A DNA stretch of 64,000 nucleotides, from assembly GCA_035487155.1 (NCBI GenBank), contig DATHMK010000037.1:1-64000 (forward strand), given 5' to 3'. A model generated the notes under the pieces. The model was not told the origin of the DNA, made no database searches, and saw nothing but the letters and a program-made list of their open reading frames with translations. The DNA comes from DAIDKA01 sp035487155 (GTDB lineage: Bacteria > Pseudomonadota > Gammaproteobacteria > Steroidobacterales > Steroidobacteraceae). Shown piece after piece: positions 1 through 8,530 of this stretch (position 1 is its first letter; each line of letters begins with the position of its first letter). The position numbers and the translations under genes were made by a program.

Positions 1-2
1 TG

Positions 3-38
3 ACGCATCTCCGGGAAATGCTGCATGACGAGAACTGA
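3..38 (+). CDS. C-terminal tail of an upstream gene (partial)
   Basis: The first bases can be read as the last eleven codons of a gene that begins before the window, ending ...REMLHDEN and a TGA at 36-38. The composition is plausible for a soluble protein end, but with so few codons neither family nor reality can be established. The stretch 39-106 that follows holds no gene that I can see and would be the leader of the next gene. Confidence 0.25.
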   Translation, partial: THLREMLHDEN

Positions 39-106
39 GCGCGGCGTCGCTGGTCTCCACTGGGTGCGATGCCTAGACTCCACTATTCAGCCACCGCCGA
101 CGGATC

Positions 107-1111
107 ATGGGTAATTCGCGCCTCAACGACTTCGACGTAACTGGCACCGTGCAGGTGAGCTCCACCGCCGCGGTCCGCGAGGCTGTCGAGGAGATCTGCC
201 AGACCACCTGGCAGGATTTCCCGATTGAACCCGTTACCAGCGCGTTCGATCAGTTTGAGCGCATGTTCGCCGGTGAAGTGCCCGATTACTATGGCGTCGA
301 CACGGTCTATCACGACCGTCAGCACACCCTGGACGTGACCCTCGCGCTGGCGCGGCTGATGGCCGGCCACGACCGCGGCACCACGGCGCTGGAGCGGCTG
401 GGCGCCGAACGCGCCGCGGCCGGCCTGATCATCGGCCTGTTCCACGATGTCGGTTACCTGCGCCGCAAGGACGACGGCGCGTACCAGCACGGCGCGGAAC
501 TCACCCGTATCCACGTGTCGCGGGGCGCGGAGTTCCTGGCGGACTACCTGCCGCGCATCCAGCTGTCCGGCTGGGCGCCGGTGGCGCGCGAGATCATCCA
601 TTTCACCGGCTACGAGGTGCCGTTCGAGCGCATCGTCGTGGCCGATCCCAAGGACAAGACCCTGGGGCATCTGATCGGCACGGCCGACATGATCGGGCAG
701 ATGGCGGATCGCTGTTATCTGGAAAAATGCCGGGACCGGCTCTATCCGGAGTTCGTCCTGGGCGGCATGGCGCTGCCCATCAGCTCCAATGGCGGGCGCC
801 AGGTGCGCTATGCCTCAGGCCTGGACGTACTGCGCCAGACGCCCGAGTTCGTGGCCGAAACGCGCTCCAAACGCCTGGATGGGGCCTTCGGCGGCGCCTA
901 CCGCCATGTCGAGGCCCTGTTTGGCGGCCACAATCCCTACATGGAGATGATCGAGCGCAACGTCGGCTATCTCAACCGCGTCCTGCGCAGCGAGAACTGG
1001 CGGCTGCTGCGCCGCAACCCGCCGGTGTTTTCGGCGCTCGCGGACCCCATGGCGACGGTGCGCGGCCTGATGGTCGGCTATCTGCGCAACGCCTGGTCGC
1101 AACGCCGCTGA
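107..1111 (+). CDS. HD-domain phosphohydrolase / phosphodiesterase-like protein
   Basis: Predicted soluble metal-dependent phosphohydrolase of the HD superfamily, 334 residues. The sequence shows YHDRQHTLDV at residues 68-77, which resembles the HNxxHAxDV signature of class I cyclic-nucleotide phosphodiesterases, the central His113-Asp114 pair in LFHDVGY, further histidines at 128, 136 and 165, and Asp194 in GTADMIG. These are the residues expected to bind two metal ions. There is no signal peptide or membrane segment. The substrate cannot be read from sequence: a cyclic nucleotide is possible, and the next gene downstream handles cyclic di-GMP, which makes a nucleotide-signalling role attractive but unproven. 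Start chosen at ATG 107; no strong ribosome binding site precedes it. Confidence 0.8.
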   Translation: MGNSRLNDFDVTGTVQVSSTAAVREAVEEICQTTWQDFPIEPVTSAFDQFERMFAGEVPDYYGVDTVYHDRQHTLDVTLALARLMAGHDRGTTALERLGAERAAAGLIIGLFHDVGYLRRKDDGAYQHGAELTRIHVSRGAEFLADYLPRIQLSGWAPVAREIIHFTGYEVPFERIVVADPKDKTLGHLIGTADMIGQMADRCYLEKCRDRLYPEFVLGGMALPISSNGGRQVRYASGLDVLRQTPEFVAETRSKRLDGAFGGAYRHVEALFGGHNPYMEMIERNVGYLNRVLRSENWRLLRRNPPVFSALADPMATVRGLMVGYLRNAWSQRR

Positions 1112-1321
1112 AACGCCCAATCGCCGGCCGGCCTGTCCGTCCGGCGCCGCGTCGCCCCCTTCCTGTCCGGCCCGAATCCCTGTCGGTGTAACACGACGGT
1201 TTTACCCTTCTTCTGGCCTGCCTCAGCAGGCGCAGGTAAGATCCTCAAAAGTCTTTTTGATTGATGGAATAAAAGGGGATTGGCCGCGGTCGCGAAGGGA
1301 CGCACCGGCGGCGCTGCGATT

Positions 1322-3529
1322 GTGAATGCTGTCAGCCTGAAGCTCAAATATGCCAGTACTGCCTTTGTGGCAGTGCTGCTGGCGGCCGTCGCCTTCGTCG
1401 GCCTCTTTGCCTGGCAGCTGCACCTGCATTCGCAGCATGTGGAGAGCCTGGCCCAGGCCGCGGTGCACGCCACCGCCGCCCCCGGGGTGGCGCCCACGAC
1501 CACCACGGCGGCCCGCACCGCCACCTCCATGGAACTGCTCAAGCGTCTGCGGCTGCTGAGCCAGACCGATCTGCTGGACGGACTGGCGCTGGCCGCCATC
1601 CTGGCCGGCGCGGCGGGGCTGGTGGCGGCATGGCTGGCGTGGCGCGCGGCGTTCCGTCTGGAACAGCCGATCACCGCCATGATCCGCAGCGCCGAGCGTT
1701 TCGGACAGGGTGACTACACGCGCCCCGTGGATGTGGTGCGGCGCGACGAGCTCGGCGACCTGCAGAAGGCGCTCGAGCACATGCGTTACAAGCTGCGCCA
1801 GACCACCATCACCAAGAACTATCTCAACAGCGTGCTCAACGGCATGACCGATGCCGTGTTCGTCAGCTCCCCCGATGGGGTGATCCGGGTCGCCAACCAG
1901 GCCGCCTGCAAACTTCTTGGCTATGCCGAGGGCGAGATCCAGGGCAAGAACATCGCCTTCATCCTCGAGGAGCGCGAGCGGCCGGGATTTGATCTGGCAC
2001 GCGCCGCCCACGAGTCACGCGAGACTCTGGTGCAGACGCGCCAGGCCACCAGCATTCCGGTGTCGCTGACCGGATCGCTGCTGGGCAGCGATGACCCGCA
2101 GTTCCAGGGCTACATCTTCGTCGCCCGCAACATCACCGAGCAGAAGCGCACCGAGCGCCGCATCCGCTACCTCGCGCGCTACGACACCCTGACCCGCGTC
2201 CCCAACCGCATGCAGTTCCAGCACCTGCTGCAGCAGACCATTGCCCGCGGCGTTCGCAACAACCAGGGCGTGGCGCTGCTGTACCTGGATCTGGACCGCT
2301 TCAAGGAGCTGAACGATACCTTCGGCCACGGCGCCGGGGATCGCGCCCTGGAAGTGCTCGCCGAACGCCTGACGCGCTCGCTGCCGAAGGATGCGGTGCT
2401 GGGACGCCTCGCCGGGGATGAGTTCGCGGTCTTCATGGAAGGTCTGCCGCTGGACACCGACAACCGCGGCCCCATCGCGCACCTGGCGCGCGCGGTGCTC
2501 ACCGAAATCAACCGCCCCTTCCAGCTCAACCAGCACGAGCTGTTCCTCTCCGCCAGCATCGGCATCGCCTTCTGCCCGCGCGATGCGGAGAACGTGATCG
2601 ACCTGATCCGCAACGCCGATGCGGCCATGTATTACTCCAAGCAGAACGGCGGCAACACCTTCGCGTTCTATTCCCCGGAAATGAACGCCGCGGCGGTGGA
2701 GCGGCTGATGCTCAAGAGCAAGCTGCGCCGCGCGCTGGAGCGCGACGAGCTGGTGATCCACTACCAGCCCAAGGTGGATCTGTCCGACGGCCGGGTCATC
2801 GGCGCCGAGGCACTGCTGCGCTGGCGGCTGCCTGGACATGGCGACATCTCCCCGGCGCAGTTCATTCCGCTGGCCGAGGAGACCGGGTTGATCCTGGAGA
2901 TCGGTGAGTGGGTGCTGAACCGTGTGTGCACCGACTACCGGCGCCTGCAGGCGGAGGTTCCGGACCCGGGTCGCATCTCCTTGAACCTGTCGCTGAAGCA
3001 GTTGCGTGAAGCGAGCTTCATCCTGCGCTGCCGTTCGGTGTTCCGCCGCCACAATGTGTCACCGGCGCATTTCGAACTGGAGATCACCGAGTCCACGCTC
3101 ATGGCCGACACGCAGCGCACCGTGCGTCTGCTGGGTGAGCTGCATGAGATGGGACTGCATCTTTCGATCGATGATTTCGGGACCGGCTACTCCTCGCTCT
3201 CGGCACTGCAGCAGTTCCCGATCGGCACGCTGAAGATCGACCAGTCCTTTGTGCGCGATGTCTCCGAGGATGCCGGCGATGCGACCATCGTCCGCACCAT
3301 CATCGACATGGGACGCAGCCTTGGACTGGATGTCGTCGCGGAGGGCATCGAATCGCAGCGCCACCTCGACTTCCTGCGCGAACACCGCTGCCAGTACGGC
3401 CAGGGCAAGCTCTTCAGCGAGCCCAACACGGTCGAGGCGCTGCTGGCGCTGCTGGCGCGTCAGGCGAGCGGCGGAGCGCCGTTCGCCAACCTCATCCATC
3501 GCACGGGACTGGCGAGCCGCCGGGCATGA
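1322..3529 (+). CDS. Membrane GGDEF-EAL protein with HAMP and PAS domains
   Basis: Bifunctional-type cyclic di-GMP enzyme in the inner membrane. Two membrane helices lie at about residues 11-32 and 86-107, with a short periplasmic loop, then HAMP (about 108-160), PAS (about 165-285), GGDEF (about 290-450) and EAL (about 465-720). The cyclase motif reads AGDEF rather than GGDEF, a variant that can still be active, and I see no RxxD inhibitory site just before it. The EAL domain keeps EALLRW, NLSL, ITESTL, IDDFGTGYSSL, KIDQSFV and VAEGIE, so hydrolysis of cyclic di-GMP looks intact. I prefer the GTG at 1322, close to the first helix; an in-frame TTG at 1280 would add 14 residues. The 210 bases upstream contain a GCCTGC/GCAGGC hairpin at 1216-1231 and nothing else recognisable. 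Confidence 0.9.
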   Translation: MNAVSLKLKYASTAFVAVLLAAVAFVGLFAWQLHLHSQHVESLAQAAVHATAAPGVAPTTTTAARTATSMELLKRLRLLSQTDLLDGLALAAILAGAAGLVAAWLAWRAAFRLEQPITAMIRSAERFGQGDYTRPVDVVRRDELGDLQKALEHMRYKLRQTTITKNYLNSVLNGMTDAVFVSSPDGVIRVANQAACKLLGYAEGEIQGKNIAFILEERERPGFDLARAAHESRETLVQTRQATSIPVSLTGSLLGSDDPQFQGYIFVARNITEQKRTERRIRYLARYDTLTRVPNRMQFQHLLQQTIARGVRNNQGVALLYLDLDRFKELNDTFGHGAGDRALEVLAERLTRSLPKDAVLGRLAGDEFAVFMEGLPLDTDNRGPIAHLARAVLTEINRPFQLNQHELFLSASIGIAFCPRDAENVIDLIRNADAAMYYSKQNGGNTFAFYSPEMNAAAVERLMLKSKLRRALERDELVIHYQPKVDLSDGRVIGAEALLRWRLPGHGDISPAQFIPLAEETGLILEIGEWVLNRVCTDYRRLQAEVPDPGRISLNLSLKQLREASFILRCRSVFRRHNVSPAHFELEITESTLMADTQRTVRLLGELHEMGLHLSIDDFGTGYSSLSALQQFPIGTLKIDQSFVRDVSEDAGDATIVRTIIDMGRSLGLDVVAEGIESQRHLDFLREHRCQYGQGKLFSEPNTVEALLALLARQASGGAPFANLIHRTGLASRRA

Positions 3530-3550
3530 TGTCACGCGGTTGAGGCGGGC

Positions 3551-5020
3551 ATGAAGGCACGCTGGGCCCGCTGGTCATGTGCCGCCATCGCAGCGGCCTG
3601 GGGCGCGGCCGCGGTGCATTACGCCACCCGCCAACTGCCTGCCGGCATGCGCCTGGCCAGCCCTTCGCAAATCATTGCCGCGGGCAATGTGAGCTTCCTG
3701 GACGACATCACCGGCGCCGACGCCTACGGCCACGGCTTCAGTTCACACGCCATCTTCGACACCATGCTGCGCACCATCGGCGCGGCGCGCAGCTTGGTGG
3801 TGCTGGACTGTCACCTTTGCATCGACCTGTATCGCAACACCCCTGATACCGTCGCCACCCTCACCCCCATGGGCGCGCAGCTGACCGCGGCGCTGCTGGC
3901 GCGCAAGGCCGCCGTGCCCGCGCTGCAGGTGCTGGTGATCGCCGATCCGGTCAATGAGCTGTACGGGACGCAGCCCCCGGTGCAGTTCGTGCAGCTGGGC
4001 GCGGCCGGCATTCCGGTGGTGACGGCCGATCTGAGGCGCCTTCGCGACCGCAATTTCCTGTATTCGAGTTTCTGGCGGCTGGCATTCACATGGTGGCGCC
4101 CGGCTGCCGGCGGCGGTGGCTGGCTGCCCAATCCCTACTCCGACAATGGACCGGCGCTGACCGCGCGCGCCTGGGCGCAACTGGCCAACCTCAAATCATC
4201 CAACCGGCGCGTGCTGATCGCCGATGACGGTCACGGCGCTTTGCTGGGACTGGTCGGCAGCGCCGAGCCGGCGCTGGCCAGCAGCATCGATACGGTCAGC
4301 GCCCTTGAGGTCAGCGGGCCGGCGGTGGCACCGCTTTTGAGCAGCGAACTGCAACTCGCCCGCGGCTTTGGCTGGAACGGCTCCCTTACCCTGCCGGCCG
4401 CGGTCGCGGCCGCCCCCGGCAGTGCGGAGGTCCTGCAATTCCAGTGGCTGGGCGCAGGGGCGATCCGCGATGCGCTGCTGTCACACATCGCCGCGACCGC
4501 CGGCGGGGACACGATCGACATTGCCAGCGAGAGCCTTTCGGAGCGCGCCACCATCACGGCGCTGCTGGCGGCCAGCCGCCGCAATGTCACCGTGCGCCTG
4601 ATCCTCGATCCGCACAAATCATCCTCGCTGTGGCGCAGTGCCAATCAATCCGTCGCCAGTGAACTGATTGCGGCCAGCGATGGCAGGATCCATGTGGCCT
4701 GGTACCGCACCCACAGCGAACGCTTCGCCGCCGCCCTGGTGCTGATCCACGGCGGCGGGCCCACCTGGATGCTGACCGGCTCGGCGAGCCTGACGCGGCG
4801 CGACCTGGGTGACTACGACCTGGTGCTGGATGCGGCATTGGCTGGGTCGGCGGGGGCCGCGCCATTGCTGGCCGCCCAGCAGTTCTTCGACACGCTGTGG
4901 AATGACCGTGGGCCGCCGGGCATCGAGTACACGGCCGATGCGGACACCTGGACGGATCCTTCGCAGCTGCGCTACTGGGCCTACCGGCTCATGGAGCTGC
5001 TGGGGATATCACGGACCTGA
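3551..5020 (+). CDS. Phospholipase D-like protein with degenerate HKD motifs
   Basis: A 489-residue protein with an N-terminal hydrophobic segment (about 7-22), followed by two repeats resembling the phospholipase D / cardiolipin synthase fold: the ...FDTMLRTIGAARSLVVLD... stretch matches the usual start of a PLD repeat. The catalytic HxKxxxxD motifs are damaged. The first region reads NRRVLIADDG, and the second reads LIHGGGPTWMLTGS, with His kept but Lys replaced. It may therefore be a non-catalytic or altered-activity member, perhaps lipid-related. The ATG at 3551 is preceded by GAGGCGG. It follows the GGDEF/EAL gene by 21 bases and overlaps the end of the convergent lipoprotein gene by 32 bases. 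Confidence 0.55.
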   Translation: MKARWARWSCAAIAAAWGAAAVHYATRQLPAGMRLASPSQIIAAGNVSFLDDITGADAYGHGFSSHAIFDTMLRTIGAARSLVVLDCHLCIDLYRNTPDTVATLTPMGAQLTAALLARKAAVPALQVLVIADPVNELYGTQPPVQFVQLGAAGIPVVTADLRRLRDRNFLYSSFWRLAFTWWRPAAGGGGWLPNPYSDNGPALTARAWAQLANLKSSNRRVLIADDGHGALLGLVGSAEPALASSIDTVSALEVSGPAVAPLLSSELQLARGFGWNGSLTLPAAVAAAPGSAEVLQFQWLGAGAIRDALLSHIAATAGGDTIDIASESLSERATITALLAASRRNVTVRLILDPHKSSSLWRSANQSVASELIAASDGRIHVAWYRTHSERFAAALVLIHGGGPTWMLTGSASLTRRDLGDYDLVLDAALAGSAGAAPLLAAQQFFDTLWNDRGPPGIEYTADADTWTDPSQLRYWAYRLMELLGISRT

Positions 5021-5654
5021 GCAGCTGGTCGGCGCGGCCCTGCGCCGCAAGGATGGCCTGCTGCGCCGCCTGCGAAAATGCCGCCACCACGCTGCCCATC
5101 CGGTTTTCCTGGGCCGGCGCGCTTTCGGCGAGGGCAAAGCTGCCGACCAGGCTGCCATCGCTGCGGCGGATCAGCAGGCAATGCAGATCGACATGGACCA
5201 GCGGCGGCCCGCTCTCGGACGCGTACTCGGCCGTGAAGCGATCAATCGAGGTCTGCAGCAGGTAGTCGGTGTTGAAGCCGCTGCGGTCATCGGCCACCGC
5301 GCTCCAGGTCGGGTCGGAACGAAACACCGCAAGCTCAAGGTCCGACACCAGGTCTGAGAGCGGGCCGCTCCAGCGACCGCCGGCGTAGTAGTCGAGGCGA
5401 TTCCCGGGACGCAGCAGCGCGATGCGATCGGTGTTCAGGCCGGCGGCGGGCAGTGGTCGGCTGATACGCAGGCTGGGAGCGATGGCGCGCGGCGCGCTCT
5501 CGGCCGCCGGCCGGCTGGCGTCCACGGGCGGGGCCGGCATTGGCGGGGGCTGCAGCACATAAAGCTGCAGGGGCGGCGCTGTGCTGTGCAGCAGACCCGA
5601 GCAGCCCGCCAGGCCGAACAGCAGCGCAATGACCGGCGAGCGCGAAGGTCTCAT
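4989..5654 (-). CDS. MCE transport auxiliary lipoprotein (PqiC/DUF330-like)
   Basis: Predicted lipoprotein of 221 residues, the auxiliary component (ABC_trans_aux type) that commonly ends MCE lipid-transport operons. The signal peptide ends in a lipobox LAGC with Cys18 as the lipidated residue, followed by a proline-rich linker and then a globular domain. In PqiABC-type systems such a protein sits at the outer membrane and contacts the MCE tunnel. Its ATG overlaps the stop of the MCE gene (ATGA arrangement), so the two are translationally coupled. It is the last gene of the minus-strand run that begins near 10884. Confidence 0.8.
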   Translation of the reverse strand: MRPSRSPVIALLFGLAGCSGLLHSTAPPLQLYVLQPPPMPAPPVDASRPAAESAPRAIAPSLRISRPLPAAGLNTDRIALLRPGNRLDYYAGGRWSGPLSDLVSDLELAVFRSDPTWSAVADDRSGFNTDYLLQTSIDRFTAEYASESGPPLVHVDLHCLLIRRSDGSLVGSFALAESAPAQENRMGSVVAAFSQAAQQAILAAQGRADQLLRSVISPAAP

Positions 5655-6586
5655 GGTGGAATCGTGACTCCCTGGTCCTGCTTTTCAAACAACAGCTGCG
5701 AGGGATTCTCGCGCAGGCTGTGCATCAGATCACGCACCTCGGTGACCGCGGCGCGGCTGTCCTGCAGCAGGATCTGCACCTGCGGCAGGCTCTCGCGGGT
5801 GAAGCCGCGGATGTCGCCGCGATTTTCACGGATCAGCTGATCCAGACTGTCGGTGGCATCGCTCAGGTGCGCCGTGACCGCGGCGATGTGATCCATCGCG
5901 GCACTGAGCTGCGGACCCGCCTTGTCGGTCACACCACGGACGCTGGCGGCGGTGGCGCGAAACTCATCGGAAGTCTCACGCAGATCGGCGACCAGGCTGC
6001 GTATGTCCTTGATGGTGTCGGGAAGCGCGCGGGTGGTGGCGTCCAGGTTGCTGAAGGCGTGGGTGATGGATCTGATGTTGTCGTCATCCAGCAGCAGCTC
6101 GATGCGGCCGAGCGCATCGGTGGCGCGGCCGACCATTTCCGGCAGGCTGGCCAGCAGCAGGTCGAAGTTGGATTTGGAAGAGCGTATGACCGGGTAGCGC
6201 TCGCTTGGCACGGGCGGCAGCAAACGCTTGTTGCCCGCCTCGCGCAGCAGGTCGATGAACAGCACCCCGGTCACGCCCTGCTGCGACAGCTCAGCCACCG
6301 ACTGATCCGACACCGGGGTGGAGGAGTCGATATCGACGATGACCTGCACGCGGCTGGCATTGCGCGGATCGATGTACATGTTCACCACGCGGCCCACATT
6401 CACTCCCAGGTAGCGCACCGGGGCGCCCTGGGTCAGGCCGCTGACGCTGCCGTCGAAATAGACTTCATAGCGGGTGAAGTCGCGGTGCTCGCGCGCATCG
6501 CTGTACCAGTAGACGAACAGGCCGGCCATGGCGATGACCAGCAGCACGAAGGCGCCCACCGCCGCATAGTTTGCTTCACGTTCCAT
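5651..6586 (-). CDS. MCE-family lipid transport protein (MlaD-like)
   Basis: A 311-residue periplasmic substrate-binding subunit of an MCE lipid transporter. One N-terminal membrane helix (about 7-27) anchors it in the inner membrane, followed by one MlaD/MCE domain (about 40-120) with the typical GxxVRYLGVNVGRV stretch, then a long helical C-terminus rich in heptad-like Ala/Leu/Asp. A single MCE domain with a long helical tail suggests hexamers with an extended needle, unlike the short E. coli MlaD. ATG 6586 is chosen because it gives the normal short cytoplasmic start MEREANYAAVG; it overlaps the ATPase gene end by 11 bases. Confidence 0.88.
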   Translation of the reverse strand: MEREANYAAVGAFVLLVIAMAGLFVYWYSDAREHRDFTRYEVYFDGSVSGLTQGAPVRYLGVNVGRVVNMYIDPRNASRVQVIVDIDSSTPVSDQSVAELSQQGVTGVLFIDLLREAGNKRLLPPVPSERYPVIRSSKSNFDLLLASLPEMVGRATDALGRIELLLDDDNIRSITHAFSNLDATTRALPDTIKDIRSLVADLRETSDEFRATAASVRGVTDKAGPQLSAAMDHIAAVTAHLSDATDSLDQLIRENRGDIRGFTRESLPQVQILLQDSRAAVTEVRDLMHSLRENPSQLLFEKQDQGVTIPP

Positions 6587-7352
6587 CTGGCTCTCCGGCC
6601 CGGGCGCTGTGGCCGCGTGCCCGCACCCCATGGAAGTACGCCTGTATCCAGGGATGTGGATTGTCCATGATGCCGGTCAGGGTGTCGCTCACCATGCGCC
6701 GGTCCACAATCACCCCCACACGATTGCAGGTACGGAAGATCGTGTCCAGATCGTGGGTGATCATGACCACGGTCAGGTCCAGGTGCTGGTGCAGGTACAG
6801 CAGCAGCTCATCAAAGGCCGCGGCACTGATCGGATCCAGGCCCGCCGTCGGTTCATCCAGGAACAGCAGCTGTGGGTCCAGGGCCAGTGCCCGCGCCAGG
6901 GCCGCGCGTTTGATCATGCCGCCGGAGAGCTGCGCGGGGTACTTGCGGGCACTGTCCGCGGGCAATCCGACCATGCGCACCTTGAGCATGGCCAGTTCAT
7001 CCAGATCCGAGTCCGCAAGGCGCAGGTATTCCAGCATCGGCAGCTGCACGTTCTGCAGCACTGTCAGCGCGCTGAACAGCGCACCTTCCTGAAAGGTGAC
7101 CCCGTAGTCGGCCTTGACCGCGCGCATCTCCTGCGCCGTCATGCGCGTGACATCTTCACCGTTCAGGCACACGGTGCCGGCAAGCGGCCGCTGCAGACCG
7201 AGTATGCTTCGCAGCAGCACCGACTTGCCCGCCCCGGAGCCGCCGACGACGCCGAAGATCTCCTTCGCCTCCACCGTCATGTCCAGGCCGTCGTGCACCA
7301 GCTGCGCCCCGAAGCGGTTGACCAGCCCGCGCACCTGCACCCGTGGCGCCAT
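6576..7352 (-). CDS. ABC transporter ATPase of an MCE lipid system (MlaF-like)
   Basis: Cytoplasmic ATPase of 258 residues that would power lipid movement by the adjacent MCE complex. Walker A reads GGSGAGKS near residue 38, the signature region reads LSGGMIKRAALARALA, and Walker B plus the D-loop read LLFLDEPTAGLDP; the switch histidine is in MITHDLD. The LSGGM...KR form is typical of the MlaF group. The true start is ATG 7352: it overlaps the TGA of the permease gene (ATGA). An upstream extension of the frame reads like shadow sequence. Confidence 0.9.
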   Translation of the reverse strand: MAPRVQVRGLVNRFGAQLVHDGLDMTVEAKEIFGVVGGSGAGKSVLLRSILGLQRPLAGTVCLNGEDVTRMTAQEMRAVKADYGVTFQEGALFSALTVLQNVQLPMLEYLRLADSDLDELAMLKVRMVGLPADSARKYPAQLSGGMIKRAALARALALDPQLLFLDEPTAGLDPISAAAFDELLLYLHQHLDLTVVMITHDLDTIFRTCNRVGVIVDRRMVSDTLTGIMDNPHPWIQAYFHGVRARGHSARAGEPDGT

Positions 7353-8530
7353 CAGATATCCAGTTGCATGAACAGCATGGCGAACAGCGCGTCGGCCAGC
7401 AGCACCACAAAGATGGCCTGCACCACGGCCACGGTGGTCAGCCGGCCCAGTTCGCGCGAGGAGCCGCGCACCTGCATGCCGCGGTAGGTGCCCGCAAGGC
7501 CGATGAGCAGGCCGAACACCGGCGCCTTGATCACCCCCACCCAGAAGGTGGTCGAGGCGATGGATTCGTTCATGCGAATCAGGTACTGCGGCAGCGGGAT
7601 ATCCAGCAGGTACCTGCACAGCAGCGCACCGCCCAGCAGGCCCACGGCATCGGCGATGACGGCCAGCAGCGGCAGGGCGATGATCAGGCCGATGATTCGC
7701 GGCAGCACCAGCGCCTCAAAGGGATCCACGCCGATGGCGCGCAGCGCATCCACCTCCTCGTTCAACTGCATGGAGCCGATCTCCGCGGCGAAAGCGCTGC
7801 CTGAGCGGCCGGCCACGATGATGGCGGTCAGCAGCACCCCCAGCTCGCGCAGCACCCCGATGGTCACCAGGTCCACCACGAAGAGCTCGGCACCGAAGCG
7901 CGCCAGCTGCTGCGCGCTCATGTAGGCAATGATGACGCTGATCAGGAACGCGATCAGCGTGACGATCGGAATGGCGGTGATGCCTGTTTCATAGACATGG
8001 CGCGCGATTGAAATCGGTCGCAGCCGCCTGGGTGCGCGCAGCGCACCCAAGGCGGTCACGGCGATGCGGCCGACGAAGGCGAGCCCGCTCAGCACATCAT
8101 CCCAGCCGCCCACGACCCGACGCCCCAGCGCTTCCACCGGCTCCTCGATGTGGTGCGGCCCGGGAACCTCGGGATGCTCCGGCGGTGGCTCGCTGGTGGC
8201 CGTGGCGATCAGGCGCAGCTGATCCGGTGGTGGTCCGGAGAATTCGACGCTGGCCCCGGCCGCCGTGGCGCGTGTCACGAAGTCGCGCAGCTTGACGCTC
8301 GCCGACAGGTCCAGCGCCGTCACGGCGGTGGTGTCGATGCGAACGTGCGTGGCGCCGCCGAGCTCCACGCCGGCAAGCTCGCGGGCGAGGGCGTCCAGCT
8401 GCGTGATGCGCCAGGGGCCGGTCAGTTGAAGTTCGACGCCCTGCGCCGTGCGGCGGCTTTGCAAATACACGTCGTTGTCGCCAGCATCAGGTATCGTCCC
8501 GATACTGCCTGATGCGGATGGTCGCGACAA
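7352..8530 (-). CDS. MlaE-type permease fused to an N-terminal STAS-like domain
   Basis: Inner-membrane permease subunit of the MCE transporter, 392 residues. Residues about 20-110 resemble a STAS domain (the fold of MlaB), and about 130-390 are the MlaE permease domain with five or so membrane helices and the conserved GRSGSAFAAEIG...EEVDALRAIG block. In E. coli the STAS protein MlaB is separate; here it is fused. No separate mlaB or periplasmic mlaC is seen nearby. ATG 8530 lies 44 bases inside the preceding permease gene; an in-frame GTG at 8470 would remove the overlap and shorten the STAS domain edge by 20 residues. Confidence 0.88.
   Translation of the reverse strand: MSRPSASGSIGTIPDAGDNDVYLQSRRTAQGVELQLTGPWRITQLDALARELAGVELGGATHVRIDTTAVTALDLSASVKLRDFVTRATAAGASVEFSGPPPDQLRLIATATSEPPPEHPEVPGPHHIEEPVEALGRRVVGGWDDVLSGLAFVGRIAVTALGALRAPRRLRPISIARHVYETGITAIPIVTLIAFLISVIIAYMSAQQLARFGAELFVVDLVTIGVLRELGVLLTAIIVAGRSGSAFAAEIGSMQLNEEVDALRAIGVDPFEALVLPRIIGLIIALPLLAVIADAVGLLGGALLCRYLLDIPLPQYLIRMNESIASTTFWVGVIKAPVFGLLIGLAGTYRGMQVRGSSRELGRLTTVAVVQAIFVVLLADALFAMLFMQLDI

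Noticed and set aside
83..670. Minus-strand frame opposite the HD-domain gene
   Set aside because: The HD motifs are on the plus strand; this frame has no motifs.
1216..1231. GCCTGC/GCAGGC hairpin as a terminator or cyclic di-GMP riboswitch
   Set aside because: There is no T run directly after the stem and none of the conserved riboswitch core bases are visible, so I list it only as a note.
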